NCBI RefSeq assembly: GCF_000024025.1
Contig: NC_013131.1
Coordinates: 6,324,001 to 6,388,000, forward strand
Length of the DNA stretch: 64,000 nt
DNA from: Catenulispora acidiphila DSM 44928
GTDB taxonomy: Bacteria > Actinomycetota > Actinomycetes > Streptomycetales > Catenulisporaceae
Direction: 5' to 3'
Shown: in pieces, positions 16,964 through 25,937 of the stretch
How positions within the stretch are numbered: the first letter of the stretch is position 1
Layout of the letters: the number at the start of each line of letters is the position of its first letter
Notes under the pieces: model-generated
Database searches by the model: none
What the model saw: only the letters and a program-made list of their open reading frames with translations
Told to the model about the DNA's origin: nothing
Program-made: the position numbers and the translations under genes

Positions 16964-17117
16964 TCCCACTGTCACGCCGTCACACTCACGCCGACCGTTC
17001 CGCATTTCTCATCGGCGTGGAGAACGGCCGAGATCGACATGTTTCACCTGAAATCGGAAACAATTAGGGTTTCGTCTCAGGGCCCGAATCCGCGCCGCAA
17101 CCGACGCGCCTGCAAGC

Positions 17118-18344
17118 TCAGAGATCCCGAAGCAGTACGTCAGAGACCGACTCCTCGTACACCGCACATCCGAGACTCTGCATAGCCAGGGACAACCGGT
17201 CGTCCCAAGGCGTTGGTTGGGCTGCGCCCTTCAGCGGAAGCCGTTCTCCTCCATCGACAGCCATGCGGTAGTCCGACGCACCGAAATGCCAGGCCGCCGC
17301 TTGATGTCGTTCGATCACTTGCCGTGCGATGGACACACCTGGCCAGTCGAAGTCACCGTGGTACCGAAGCCGTCCACCGCCATCGCGGATAATCTGCGCA
17401 AGGCGGTGGAACGCGGCGGACGGTCGACCCTCGGTGCAGATCAGCGGCCTCGACTTTGGGCCTAGTGCCTCAGACGCTCGGCGGAGCACTGCGGGGTTCT
17501 CGCACACGAAGACTTCCACGACGTCGGTCCGGACCAGGTGCCGAGACAGCTGGTTCAACGTCACCTGAAATGGAGTGCCGTATGCTGCCGCTCCCGTCAG
17601 CCACTCCCCCAGACCAGGTCCGGCCGCTGGGAGATTGAGCACCAGCACTCGACTGGCCAGGTCGTCAACGACGACGTCGGCCGACTCCCACAGTTCTCTG
17701 ATGCCCTCGGCGTCTGTGGGTAGGGGTAGTTGGGCTCGTCTGGCCAAGGCCTTCAGCACAAGCGTCGCGGTCGGTGTTCCGCGGTTCAGCGCCTTAGTGT
17801 CTGACGTAATCTTGTCCGCCAGTTCGGGAAGCAGCACGATTGTCGCGGTGCCAGCGCGCTCCTCGATGTGTTCGAGCACGCGCACTGCGTCAAGAATCCG
17901 GTGCGTACCGTTTTGGCGGATGGCTTTGGCGAGTGCACCCCCTGACTCCAGTTCCGCCGCCCATTGGCTGAACCACTCGTGCTGATCGTGTAGCGGGCTG
18001 GATCGCATCTTCGCGAGAACTGCCTCGCGGGCCGCGAGGTCGGTGTCGCGTTCGGCGGGCTTGTTCCGAAGCGGCCCGCCCAAGATGGTGAGCGCTTCGG
18101 CCAGGCTCAATCTCGTAGTGCGTCGCACCGCCTCATCGAGTTCGGTCATGCGGACTGTGACCCGTGCTGAATTCGCGCTCCGATGGCTCCTGGTCAGTCC
18201 GATCACGGCTGCTCGTTCGTCCTCGCTCGGGCTGACGATGCTCACTGAGCCGGTGAGCACTCCCCCGGACCGCTCCAGTGAGCCTCGCGCCGCCTTCCAC
18301 AAGCGTCGATATTCCGGATTGTGGTAGCGGTCCAGGCCCGTCAC
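17118..18344 (-). CDS. jetD: Wadjet type II JetD, Toprim nuclease subunit (TIGR02679-like)
   Basis: 408 residues. The C-terminal half contains the Toprim-type acidic motif YHGDFDWPGVSIA at about 332-344 and VVEVFVCENPAVLR (first Toprim strand and Glu). JetD is the topoisomerase VI A-like endonuclease that cuts plasmid DNA extruded by the SMC complex. Its ATG overlaps the stop of jetC by 4 nt (18341-18344), and it is the last gene of the four-gene operon. Family order and size match type II Wadjet, also known as the TIGR02677-02680 cluster. Confidence 0.88.
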   Translation of the reverse strand: MTGLDRYHNPEYRRLWKAARGSLERSGGVLTGSVSIVSPSEDERAAVIGLTRSHRSANSARVTVRMTELDEAVRRTTRLSLAEALTILGGPLRNKPAERDTDLAAREAVLAKMRSSPLHDQHEWFSQWAAELESGGALAKAIRQNGTHRILDAVRVLEHIEERAGTATIVLLPELADKITSDTKALNRGTPTATLVLKALARRAQLPLPTDAEGIRELWESADVVVDDLASRVLVLNLPAAGPGLGEWLTGAAAYGTPFQVTLNQLSRHLVRTDVVEVFVCENPAVLRRASEALGPKSRPLICTEGRPSAAFHRLAQIIRDGGGRLRYHGDFDWPGVSIARQVIERHQAAAWHFGASDYRMAVDGGERLPLKGAAQPTPWDDRLSLAMQSLGCAVYEESVSDVLLRDL

Positions 18345-21300
18345 GACTCGTCGTCTCCGTCCTCGTCATCGTCCGCGTCGGTGCTGTCGTCGAACGCGAG
18401 GCCGTCCCCGCCTGAATCGGGCTGGACATGCCGGGTGGGCCGGAAGCCGAGGATCTCGGCTTCGAGCTCGTGGTTGCCGGCGAAGCCGGCGCCGGCGTCG
18501 ATGATCTGTTGGCCGTCCCAGATCAGCATGAGCGAGGAGACTGTGTGTGAGGCCTCGTCGTGGTGCATGTCGTAATGCGAGGCCATCGGCACGGCCGCGT
18601 CGCTGACCCACAGGTCGTGTCCGGTCATGAACAGGTCGAGGTCGAACTTCACCGTCAATTCGAGCAGTTCGGGGGTGAAGTTGCCGTCGATGCCGCTGAA
18701 TGCCTCGTCCAGGGCGATCATGCGGGGGCTCGGCCTGTGGCTGGAGGTGTATAACGCGTTGGCTGCGGCGAACAGCGGCAGATGGATCGCGGCCGACTTC
18801 TCGCCTCCGGACATTTCGGAGTGCTTTTTGCTGGTCAGCTTCTCTCCGTCCTTCGGTCCGCCGGGCCGGAACAGTGTGAGTTGGAAGCTATACCAGGTCC
18901 GGTAGTCGAGCACGACCGCCAGCGCTTCCCGGTAGGTGTCTCGTGGGTGCCGGTCGAGGTGGTTGCGGAGCATCGTGCGGATCAGAGTCCTCAGCTGCAC
19001 GTTGTCGTCGGGGCCGAGCGGGTCTGATTTGAGGATTTCGGAGGCCGCGATCTGGTGTTCGTCAGCCTTCTCCGAACGCAACCAGCCGATTCCGATTTTC
19101 GTGCCGGAGGACATCGGCTTGGACTTGGTGTCGGCGTCCATCGCCCGGACGAGGTCGCGGGCTCGGCGGACTCGGTCGTGGATCTGGCGGGCGATACCGG
19201 TCAGCAGCGCGTCTTCGAGCACGGCACGCTCGCGGTCTTCCAGGAGCACGGCCTGTGCTTCCAGATCTTCGGCGATCTTCTTCGCGGCCGAGCCGACGGG
19301 AGCGCGCCCGTCGCCGGAGTCGATGTGGACGGCGAATGGTGCGTGGGGGCTGATTTCGGCTTGGTAGCCGTCTTCGCCGGATTTCAGGGCGAGTTCGAGA
19401 TCACGGAACGACTCCCAGACGCGCTCTGCTGCAGTGGCGACCGCGGCCTCGCCGACTCGGCCGCCGGGTAGCGCCAAATGGTAGGCGTCCAGGAGAGCGA
19501 TGCAGGCGTTCTGAAGGACTGTGCGAAGTCGATCGAGACCTGCGGTAGGTTCCGAGCCGCCGGCCTGTGGGGAAAGCAGTGCCTTGCTGAGCTCATCCGC
19601 CGTCGGCGAAGCCGGCCACAAGGAGTTCTCGGCGACCCCCAGCAACGGTCGTAAATCCGGGTTCGCGGCAGCCTCGAACTCAGATAGCCGCACGATCAGC
19701 TCGGAAAAAGCCTCGCCGGCCTGCGAACGGGCGTGCTGCTGCGTTGCCGCCGCAGTGATGCACTCGTCATGTGCGGTCTGCGCCGATGCCTCCGCTTCTC
19801 TCCGCCTCGACTTCGCCTCCGTGAGCCGCTGACCGACGTCCGCCAGCTCGGACTGGACCTGTTCGAATCCGACACCTTCGACTGCCCTGCGTGCTTCGTA
19901 TTCGCCGGTCTGGGTCAGATGCTCGGAGCGCGCGATCTGGAGTTCCTCCAGTTCGCCCTCGATTTCCTGCTGGCGGCGGATATTTCGCTGAGTGCGTTCA
20001 GCGAGCTGGCCTTCGAGAGTCCGAGCATTTGTCCGGGCGCTGACGAGTTTGGTCACAGCACCGCTCACATCCTCGACTGCCTGGGACACGGCGTCGAGCA
20101 ATTCGGTGGTGGTCGGAAGCGACCGCTGAGCCGCCGCTCGCCTCAGCTCGCGCTCGGCGGTCGCGACTGCCGAGATCGCCTTGTTCAGCTGGTGTTCGGC
20201 CTTGCTGAGCTGGTTCTTCGCGGCAGTGACCAGTGACGCAGCGGTCTGGACCTTGGAGAACAGGTCTGTGAGTCGCTTGGTGGTGGGTAGTGCGTCACGG
20301 GCTCGTGTGAAGTCTCGAACGAACTCCTCCGCTGCAGTCAGCTTGCTGCGCGCCGTGGCGAGTTGCTCGTCGAGCTGCGTCAGCTGCTCGATGAGCTCTG
20401 CCAGACGCTGTTCCCGGCGGCGGGTGCGGTTGGTAGCCCCGATGAACTCAGGGGTGGCCTTGGGACGTGACCCTGTCAGTGTTCCGACTGCGAATCCGCC
20501 TCGTGCCGTCACGGCGGTGTGGCGGGGTGAGTCGCTGCCGTTCATCTCGTCCACGAGGGCGATTCCCGCCAGGATGGACGAGATCCGGTCTGTGGCGACT
20601 ACCGGATGATCCTCGGGGACGAGGACGTCGAGCGCGGTCCGGACGCCCGGTCCGGGGTAGGTGCCTTCGGTGAGGTAGCCGTCGGCCTCGTGGTCGAGCA
20701 ACGCTTGTGCGGTCAGTGCGGCGTCGGGGTGGATCCAGGCCGTGAGGAGCCCGGCTCCGTACAAGGCGCCTTCGATCCCGGCTGCGGTGTCGTCGTCGAC
20801 GTGGTCGGCGAAGCGGACCAGTTCCCATAGCGGTGCTCCGGGTCGGCCAGCGCGCTCAGCGAGGCGGAGGTCGCTGGCGGCCGGAGCTTCGTCTTGCTGG
20901 GCGGCGATCGCGTCGCGTTCGGCCGTGACCGTCGTGATCGTCGTCTCGATTGCCGTGACGGCGTTGCTTGCAATGACCACTGATGTCACGGCGGCTGTGC
21001 GACGGTCTCCCGTGAGCCGGTCGTATGCCTCGGCGATCAGATTGCCCGCGGTCATGTCGAGCTCTGCGACTGCCTCAGCGAGCACCAAGTTGTCGTCGGC
21101 GCCGAAGACAACGTGTTCGTCGTCGCCGGACCAGTCCGCAGCCCAGGTAGTCAGCAAGGCCCGCACAGCGTCTCGTTCCGCCTCGGCGGCCACGCCAGCT
21201 GCCGCGAGTTGCGCCTCTGCTTGCTCAACCTCTGTCTGCGCGGTCTCGGCGTTCTCCTGGGCGGTCTCCCGCACTCTTCCGGCCGACTCGACGCCAGCGA

Positions 21301-22618
21301 TGAGGGTACGTACTTCCCGGACTTCGGTGGTTCTCGCTGCGATCAGCGCCTTTGCTGACAGTTCCAAGTCATCGCCGTCGTCGATGCTGTCGCCAGTGTC
21401 AGGGAATGCTCGGCGTGCGGCGGCGGCCAGATCCGCGCCGAACCGCTCTGCTGCGTCAAGTTCCTCGTCGACAGCCTCTTGGACGTCCTCGGCCTCCTGC
21501 CTCAACTGCTCCAAGTCCAGTTGCGCGCGACCGATCCGCTGCTCGTCGATGTCGAGCCGCTTTGCCTCCTTCGCCAACTGCTCGGCCTCGCGAATCAGGT
21601 CCTTGTAGCCTTCGAACTTCCCCTTCAGGGCACCGAGGCGGCCTTCCAGCACGATGACCTGGTTCTTGGCCTCTTCGGACGCGAGTTTCGCCGTGTCCTG
21701 GGCGTTCCGAGCAGCCAGCTCCGCAGTGGTCGCCTCGCTGACTGTGTCGACGGCGGCAGCTGCCTTGGCCATGCGGTCCCGTGTCAGGTCGACTTGCCGA
21801 CGCACGTAGCGGCGAAGGTAGGTTCGGTACTCCCCGACGAACTCCCCGACCGCCTTGTCCGCTGCTGCGAGTTTGGCGTATTCGTCCTGGACTGCTTTGA
21901 GATTGTCGAAATCCCGCGCCGCCTGATCAACCAGTGCTTCGTCGACCGGGCTCAATCCGGCGCTGAGTGTCGCGGAGACCTTCGCCGGATCCAGATCCTT
22001 GGCCAATAGTGGTCTGCGCAGTGAGATCAGCAGGTCGAGGAGTTGGCTGTACCGCTCACGGCCCAGGCCGAAGAGTTGGGCGTCGACCGCGTCCTGGTAC
22101 TCCGCCTTGCTGTCCAGACGGTTTGCGCGGCCAAGTCGGCCGGTGAGCTGTTTGCGGGTCAGTGGACGGCTGTCTGCGCCGAGTAAGCCGAAGTCGACGC
22201 CGAGCCGCTTGTCGGTGACGTAGAAGGAAGTCTGCGGGCGGTCTTTGTCCTTGTGCTGCACCAGGCCGATCACGAGTGTGACGGTCTCGGCCACACCGCC
22301 GAGGGTTCGGGCGAACTCCATCCAGACGTATCCGTGCTCGGAGTCCTGTCCCCGGTACAGCAGGTTGGACTTCATGGTCCGGTTCTGGCCGCTGAATGGG
22401 TCCAGTCGCTTGGCGTCCAGGCTCCCGTCCAGAACGAACGGGAACAGCACCTCCAAGGCCTTGGTCTTGCCCGAGCCGTTATGCCCGCGCAGCACCAGCC
22501 GACCGTCTGCGAACACGAACTCTTCGTCGAGGTAGTCCCAGAGGTTGATGATCCCTGCGCGGGTGGGTTTGAGTCGTGGCCCGGTCTGGCCGGTTTCGGT
22601 CGCGATAGCGGCGGTCAT
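18341..22618 (-). CDS. jetC: Wadjet type II JetC, MukB-like SMC ATPase (TIGR02680-like)
   Basis: 1425 residues. Walker A LRGHNGSGKTKALEVLFPF at about 43-61 lies near the N-terminus. Long coiled coils rich in Ala/Glu/Arg (about 260-480 and 730-1000) flank a hinge region (about 560-690). Near the C-terminus are the ABC signature EMSGGEKSAAIHLPL and Walker B MIALDEAFSGID. The protein is the DNA-loop-extruding motor of the plasmid-restricting complex. It overlaps jetD and jetB by 4 nt on each side. The acidic C-terminal tail (DDSTDADDDEDGDDES) is poorly conserved in my reading. Confidence 0.92.
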   Translation of the reverse strand: MTAAIATETGQTGPRLKPTRAGIINLWDYLDEEFVFADGRLVLRGHNGSGKTKALEVLFPFVLDGSLDAKRLDPFSGQNRTMKSNLLYRGQDSEHGYVWMEFARTLGGVAETVTLVIGLVQHKDKDRPQTSFYVTDKRLGVDFGLLGADSRPLTRKQLTGRLGRANRLDSKAEYQDAVDAQLFGLGRERYSQLLDLLISLRRPLLAKDLDPAKVSATLSAGLSPVDEALVDQAARDFDNLKAVQDEYAKLAAADKAVGEFVGEYRTYLRRYVRRQVDLTRDRMAKAAAAVDTVSEATTAELAARNAQDTAKLASEEAKNQVIVLEGRLGALKGKFEGYKDLIREAEQLAKEAKRLDIDEQRIGRAQLDLEQLRQEAEDVQEAVDEELDAAERFGADLAAAARRAFPDTGDSIDDGDDLELSAKALIAARTTEVREVRTLIAGVESAGRVRETAQENAETAQTEVEQAEAQLAAAGVAAEAERDAVRALLTTWAADWSGDDEHVVFGADDNLVLAEAVAELDMTAGNLIAEAYDRLTGDRRTAAVTSVVIASNAVTAIETTITTVTAERDAIAAQQDEAPAASDLRLAERAGRPGAPLWELVRFADHVDDDTAAGIEGALYGAGLLTAWIHPDAALTAQALLDHEADGYLTEGTYPGPGVRTALDVLVPEDHPVVATDRISSILAGIALVDEMNGSDSPRHTAVTARGGFAVGTLTGSRPKATPEFIGATNRTRRREQRLAELIEQLTQLDEQLATARSKLTAAEEFVRDFTRARDALPTTKRLTDLFSKVQTAASLVTAAKNQLSKAEHQLNKAISAVATAERELRRAAAQRSLPTTTELLDAVSQAVEDVSGAVTKLVSARTNARTLEGQLAERTQRNIRRQQEIEGELEELQIARSEHLTQTGEYEARRAVEGVGFEQVQSELADVGQRLTEAKSRRREAEASAQTAHDECITAAATQQHARSQAGEAFSELIVRLSEFEAAANPDLRPLLGVAENSLWPASPTADELSKALLSPQAGGSEPTAGLDRLRTVLQNACIALLDAYHLALPGGRVGEAAVATAAERVWESFRDLELALKSGEDGYQAEISPHAPFAVHIDSGDGRAPVGSAAKKIAEDLEAQAVLLEDRERAVLEDALLTGIARQIHDRVRRARDLVRAMDADTKSKPMSSGTKIGIGWLRSEKADEHQIAASEILKSDPLGPDDNVQLRTLIRTMLRNHLDRHPRDTYREALAVVLDYRTWYSFQLTLFRPGGPKDGEKLTSKKHSEMSGGEKSAAIHLPLFAAANALYTSSHRPSPRMIALDEAFSGIDGNFTPELLELTVKFDLDLFMTGHDLWVSDAAVPMASHYDMHHDEASHTVSSLMLIWDGQQIIDAGAGFAGNHELEAEILGFRPTRHVQPDSGGDGLAFDDSTDADDDEDGDDES

Positions 22619-24012
22619 CCGTCGGTTCCGTCCTTGTTCTCGGTGAAGTCCAGGGGGAACAATCCGTCAGGGGCGGGCTGAGGGAGAACTCCTTGAATGT
22701 TTCGGTAGCGGGCGGCTGCGGGCAGTACGAGGAGTCCACCGGGGATTTCGTGGACGAGTCCCAGGTCTGCGAGGAATCTGGTGGCAGCCCGAGCGAGTCC
22801 GGTGGGGTCGCCCTGCCAGATCGCTGTAAACGACGATGCGCCGAACTCGACGTACAGCTCGTCGACGATGGTGGCCACCTGCGCGGTCGACAGGAAAGGC
22901 GCGTTCAGGCCTAGCTGATTCGGCTCCGCGTCCGTAACTGATGCCTGCGGCCGGCCCGGTCGGTCGTCGTCGCGCAGCGGACGTGCGGAGTCGATGCGGG
23001 TGACTAGGTCGGCCGTCTCCTCGGTGAGGGTCGGGACCGGCAGACGTGGCAGCCTTCGGGCCTCATTGGGGTCTTCGAGCAGGTTGGCGATCGCGCCCAG
23101 AATAAGGCCGGCGGTCCGATTCACCGCGCCGCCCTTCAGCGGGAAGATCCGATCCGTGAAGCGTCCTGACGGGTCTGCGAGCATGACGCCTTCGGCTCGA
23201 CGCTCGACCACCAGACCGGTCAAGCGTGCCAGGTTCTCCGCCAGATCTGGTGACCGCAGCGCGGCGGCCACAGCTGATTCGCATCGTTCGAAGTAAACGA
23301 CAGGTTGTTCGATCAAGAGTCTGCGGGCGCGCCGTGTGGCGGCTTCCCGCCGGGCGCTCTTGTTCGGCCCGTCGGCACCTTCCATGAGCTGCGCCGCGCT
23401 GGCCACATGCTGCAGTGCCGCGGGAGGCCGGAACAAGGCACCGCATACATCGTGATCGATGTCGTACAGGGCGTCGCCTTCGCGGTCGCCGCCCGCCCAC
23501 GCGTCCAGTGAGCCGTCCGACAGCCGCAGTGCCCCTCGATCGGTCAACCAGTCCAGGACGTCCACCACGGCTCGGCGATGTTCGGTGATGGTCGGTTCGA
23601 ACCCGAGGCTGGGCTGAGCGTTCGCCAATGGGGTGACTGCTTTGACGATGTCCACGAGTGACACCTCGATCCGCGACCGCTGGAAGCCGGCGAGCACCAG
23701 GCACAGATAGGCCAGGCGCCGCCGGTCGAACTGACGGCCGGACCTGCTGGTGAATATCAAGTGCTGGGTCGGGTCCAGGACGTCGTTTCGACGAACCAGC
23801 CGTACTTGGCGCGCGGTCGCGATGAGGGTATAGGCGAACAGCTCCTGCATATCGACGGAGATCCGGTCGGCCCACCGAAGCACCACGTCCAGACTTCCGG
23901 ACCGCGGCCGATCGGCAGTGATCAGATCATTGGTCAGCACCAGGCGTACGGCATGCTGGAAGGATCCAAGGTCGCTGGGAATGACTCCTGCTGCGGCAAG
24001 GTGCTCGGCCAT
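22615..24012 (-). CDS. jetB: Wadjet type II JetB, MukE-like subunit (TIGR02678-like)
   Basis: 465 residues, mainly winged-helix and helical (LVLTNDLITADRP; YLCLVLAGFQRSRIEVSLVDI; DVLDWLTDRGALRLSDG). In SMC complexes of this type MukE-like KITE proteins dimerise and bind the kleisin and DNA. The start codon shares one base with the jetA stop (24012) and the end overlaps jetC by 4 nt. The assignment rests on operon position, length and characteristic sequence; no catalytic site is expected. Confidence 0.85.
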   Translation of the reverse strand: MAEHLAAAGVIPSDLGSFQHAVRLVLTNDLITADRPRSGSLDVVLRWADRISVDMQELFAYTLIATARQVRLVRRNDVLDPTQHLIFTSRSGRQFDRRRLAYLCLVLAGFQRSRIEVSLVDIVKAVTPLANAQPSLGFEPTITEHRRAVVDVLDWLTDRGALRLSDGSLDAWAGGDREGDALYDIDHDVCGALFRPPAALQHVASAAQLMEGADGPNKSARREAATRRARRLLIEQPVVYFERCESAVAAALRSPDLAENLARLTGLVVERRAEGVMLADPSGRFTDRIFPLKGGAVNRTAGLILGAIANLLEDPNEARRLPRLPVPTLTEETADLVTRIDSARPLRDDDRPGRPQASVTDAEPNQLGLNAPFLSTAQVATIVDELYVEFGASSFTAIWQGDPTGLARAATRFLADLGLVHEIPGGLLVLPAAARYRNIQGVLPQPAPDGLFPLDFTENKDGTDG

Positions 24013-25601
24013 CAGACACTGCCTTCCGTAACGTTCGCGCCGAGGATTCGGCCATCGCGGGCCGGCTTGATCTCTACCTGGAAGCCCGCCAAGTACAGGG
24101 TCCCGGTTGGTGTACGCACTGTGCTGCCAGTTGGCGACGGCGACAGCCGCAGCACAGCGACATCCGTGGCGCAGCTGGACCCGACCAGGCGTCCGGCGAC
24201 GACCGTCCGGGACTCCAGCGCCCTGGTCAGCAGCTTGAGGAGGACGCCGACCTGCTCCTCATCGAGTGCAATGTCGTGCGGACCTTCAGCCACCAGGCGT
24301 TCTGTCGCCGCACGCTCGGCGGCGCGATCGGCCCGTTGCTTCTCGCGAAGGGCCGCGCGGACAGCGTTCCGCTCGGCGACCTTCTGTGGAGGGCTGGCCT
24401 TTGGGGCACGACCCTTGCGGAACAAGCTCACCGAGACTTCGACCCCGGGTGCCTGCCACCATGTCGAGGCATCTGGGATCAGCTCCTCGTCCTCATGGAC
24501 GCCGCCGAGGTGCCGCGCCGAACGCACATTGAACGCGGCCGCCATCAGGGCATGCGCTGCCTGATCGTCGGGGCAATCAAACACCCATGCGGCCAGATGG
24601 CGTAGTTCGGTACCGCGGTTCACCCCTCGACGCTGCGTCTCGGTGATCTGACGCAAGAGAGCCAGCACGCTGGACACCGCCGTGCCGGTGACCTCCCGCA
24701 ACTGTTCAGTACGCGGCACCCTGCCGGCCTCGTCCGGCGCGAACCACGCTCGTGCCGCGAACCAGCGCCGCCGCCAGTCCTCGATCAGGGCGTCGATACG
24801 CATGAACGGCCGGTCGTCGGCCTCCGCGGCTCGGTTCAACAGCGTCGCGATCCCGGTGGCCTCCACAGCCGCCACTGCCTCTGACAGGCGCGGCAAGTAC
24901 CGGTCCAGCTCTGCCATGAAATCGTTCATATGGACAAGAAGCGCCCTCTTGAACTCCAGGAACTTCTCCGGGCTGGCGTCCGAGGAACGCATGATCTCGC
25001 CGAGCGCCAGGTGGAATCGCGCCGAGCGCCGAGCCATGTCCTCTACTGCGGCGTCGAGAGAACGCAGACGGCGTGCGACCTCGGGACCGTTGCCTTCGCG
25101 GTTGGCCTTCGCGAGGTCGTTCAGGTCGCGCAGGATGTCCGAGACAATGAGCCGGGACAGGTTCGCGTCCTCGAACCGGGCGCCCAAGACCGCCTCGACC
25201 GCTAGGTATGCCGAGTACCCCAGGTCGGAGAACTGGTAAACCGACTGCCGGTTTCGATAGCCGGCGAGCGAACCGGTACGGGCCGCATCCTCCAGCCGGT
25301 GTAAGACTCGGTCCTCGTTCTCGTCTGCGAGCTGGTCGAGACAGGCCCGGAGGTTATCGACGGTTCGCGGAGCATCGGGATAGTCGACCGAAAGTTCGAC
25401 AAGCGCACGGGCGACGTCATCGCTATGGGCTTGGGGAACTCGAACTTCCCGCAGGCGGTCCATGGCCCGCAAGATCCACAGATAGTGATCGCCCCGGCGA
25501 GTGAAATTGAAGAGCTTGAACCGGTCGCCAACCGCCAGTGCGTCAAGTCCGAACGCGGCGGCCTGGACAGACGACTGAGCCGAGTTGTCGGGTTCGGGCA
25601 T
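24012..25601 (-). CDS. jetA: Wadjet type II JetA, MukF-like kleisin (TIGR02677-like)
   Basis: 529 residues from ATG 25601 (MPEPDNSAQSS); the frame is open further upstream to 25778, but that part overlaps the divergent promoter region. The N-terminus is winged-helix-like (YLWILRAMDRLREV; GYRNRQSVYQFSDLGYSAYLAVEAVL). The middle is helical (LRSLDAAVEDMARRSARFHLALGEIM) and the C-terminal part binds the SMC head in homologues. It is the first gene of the jetABCD operon, and its promoter must lie in 25602-25937. Confidence 0.85.
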   Translation of the reverse strand: MPEPDNSAQSSVQAAAFGLDALAVGDRFKLFNFTRRGDHYLWILRAMDRLREVRVPQAHSDDVARALVELSVDYPDAPRTVDNLRACLDQLADENEDRVLHRLEDAARTGSLAGYRNRQSVYQFSDLGYSAYLAVEAVLGARFEDANLSRLIVSDILRDLNDLAKANREGNGPEVARRLRSLDAAVEDMARRSARFHLALGEIMRSSDASPEKFLEFKRALLVHMNDFMAELDRYLPRLSEAVAAVEATGIATLLNRAAEADDRPFMRIDALIEDWRRRWFAARAWFAPDEAGRVPRTEQLREVTGTAVSSVLALLRQITETQRRGVNRGTELRHLAAWVFDCPDDQAAHALMAAAFNVRSARHLGGVHEDEELIPDASTWWQAPGVEVSVSLFRKGRAPKASPPQKVAERNAVRAALREKQRADRAAERAATERLVAEGPHDIALDEEQVGVLLKLLTRALESRTVVAGRLVGSSCATDVAVLRLSPSPTGSTVRTPTGTLYLAGFQVEIKPARDGRILGANVTEGSV

Positions 25602-25937
25602 GCGAGGAAATCTACCGGTTGATCGGACAATTCGGTAAGCCATGTACCTGCCACGCTGCCACACGGTACACAGGCAAACACTCGTGAGACATGGGGACGC
25701 CACCAGCCAACCGATCGACGAGACGGTTCCCAACCGGCCGCCGAGCGTGCAGTACACCAGTCTCCAAGGCCGGGCCATCGACGTCGGAGACCTTGCGCAC
25801 CAAACGCTCGACCAGGCTCCAAGCCCGGAGTGATTCCTACGTAGGCTGTGACCACGTTGGTATCTGCCGGGATCGAGAGGCTTGATCGGCTAGCTTCGAC
25901 CCAACGATCAAGCTTCGACCACAAGACAGGCCAGGAC
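25602..25937. other. Divergent promoter region between Wadjet and Septu
   Basis: 336 nt with no gene of its own. The right part holds an inverted repeat (25881-25912) and a duplicated 10-mer AGCTTCGACC (25892-25901, 25911-25920) just upstream of the Septu ATPase start. Confidence 0.6.
25881..25912. promoter_or_regulatory. Inverted repeat upstream of Septu ptuA
   Basis: CTTGATCG (25881-25888) and CGATCAAG (25905-25912) are perfect 8-bp arms, 16 nt apart, 25 nt before the ATG. It could be an operator or an mRNA hairpin. Confidence 0.5.

Noticed and set aside
25848-25937. Longer start for the Septu ATPase
   Set aside because: The extra 30 codons run through the inverted repeat and lack a ribosome site; MYLKRVTLKNIRGF is the family start.
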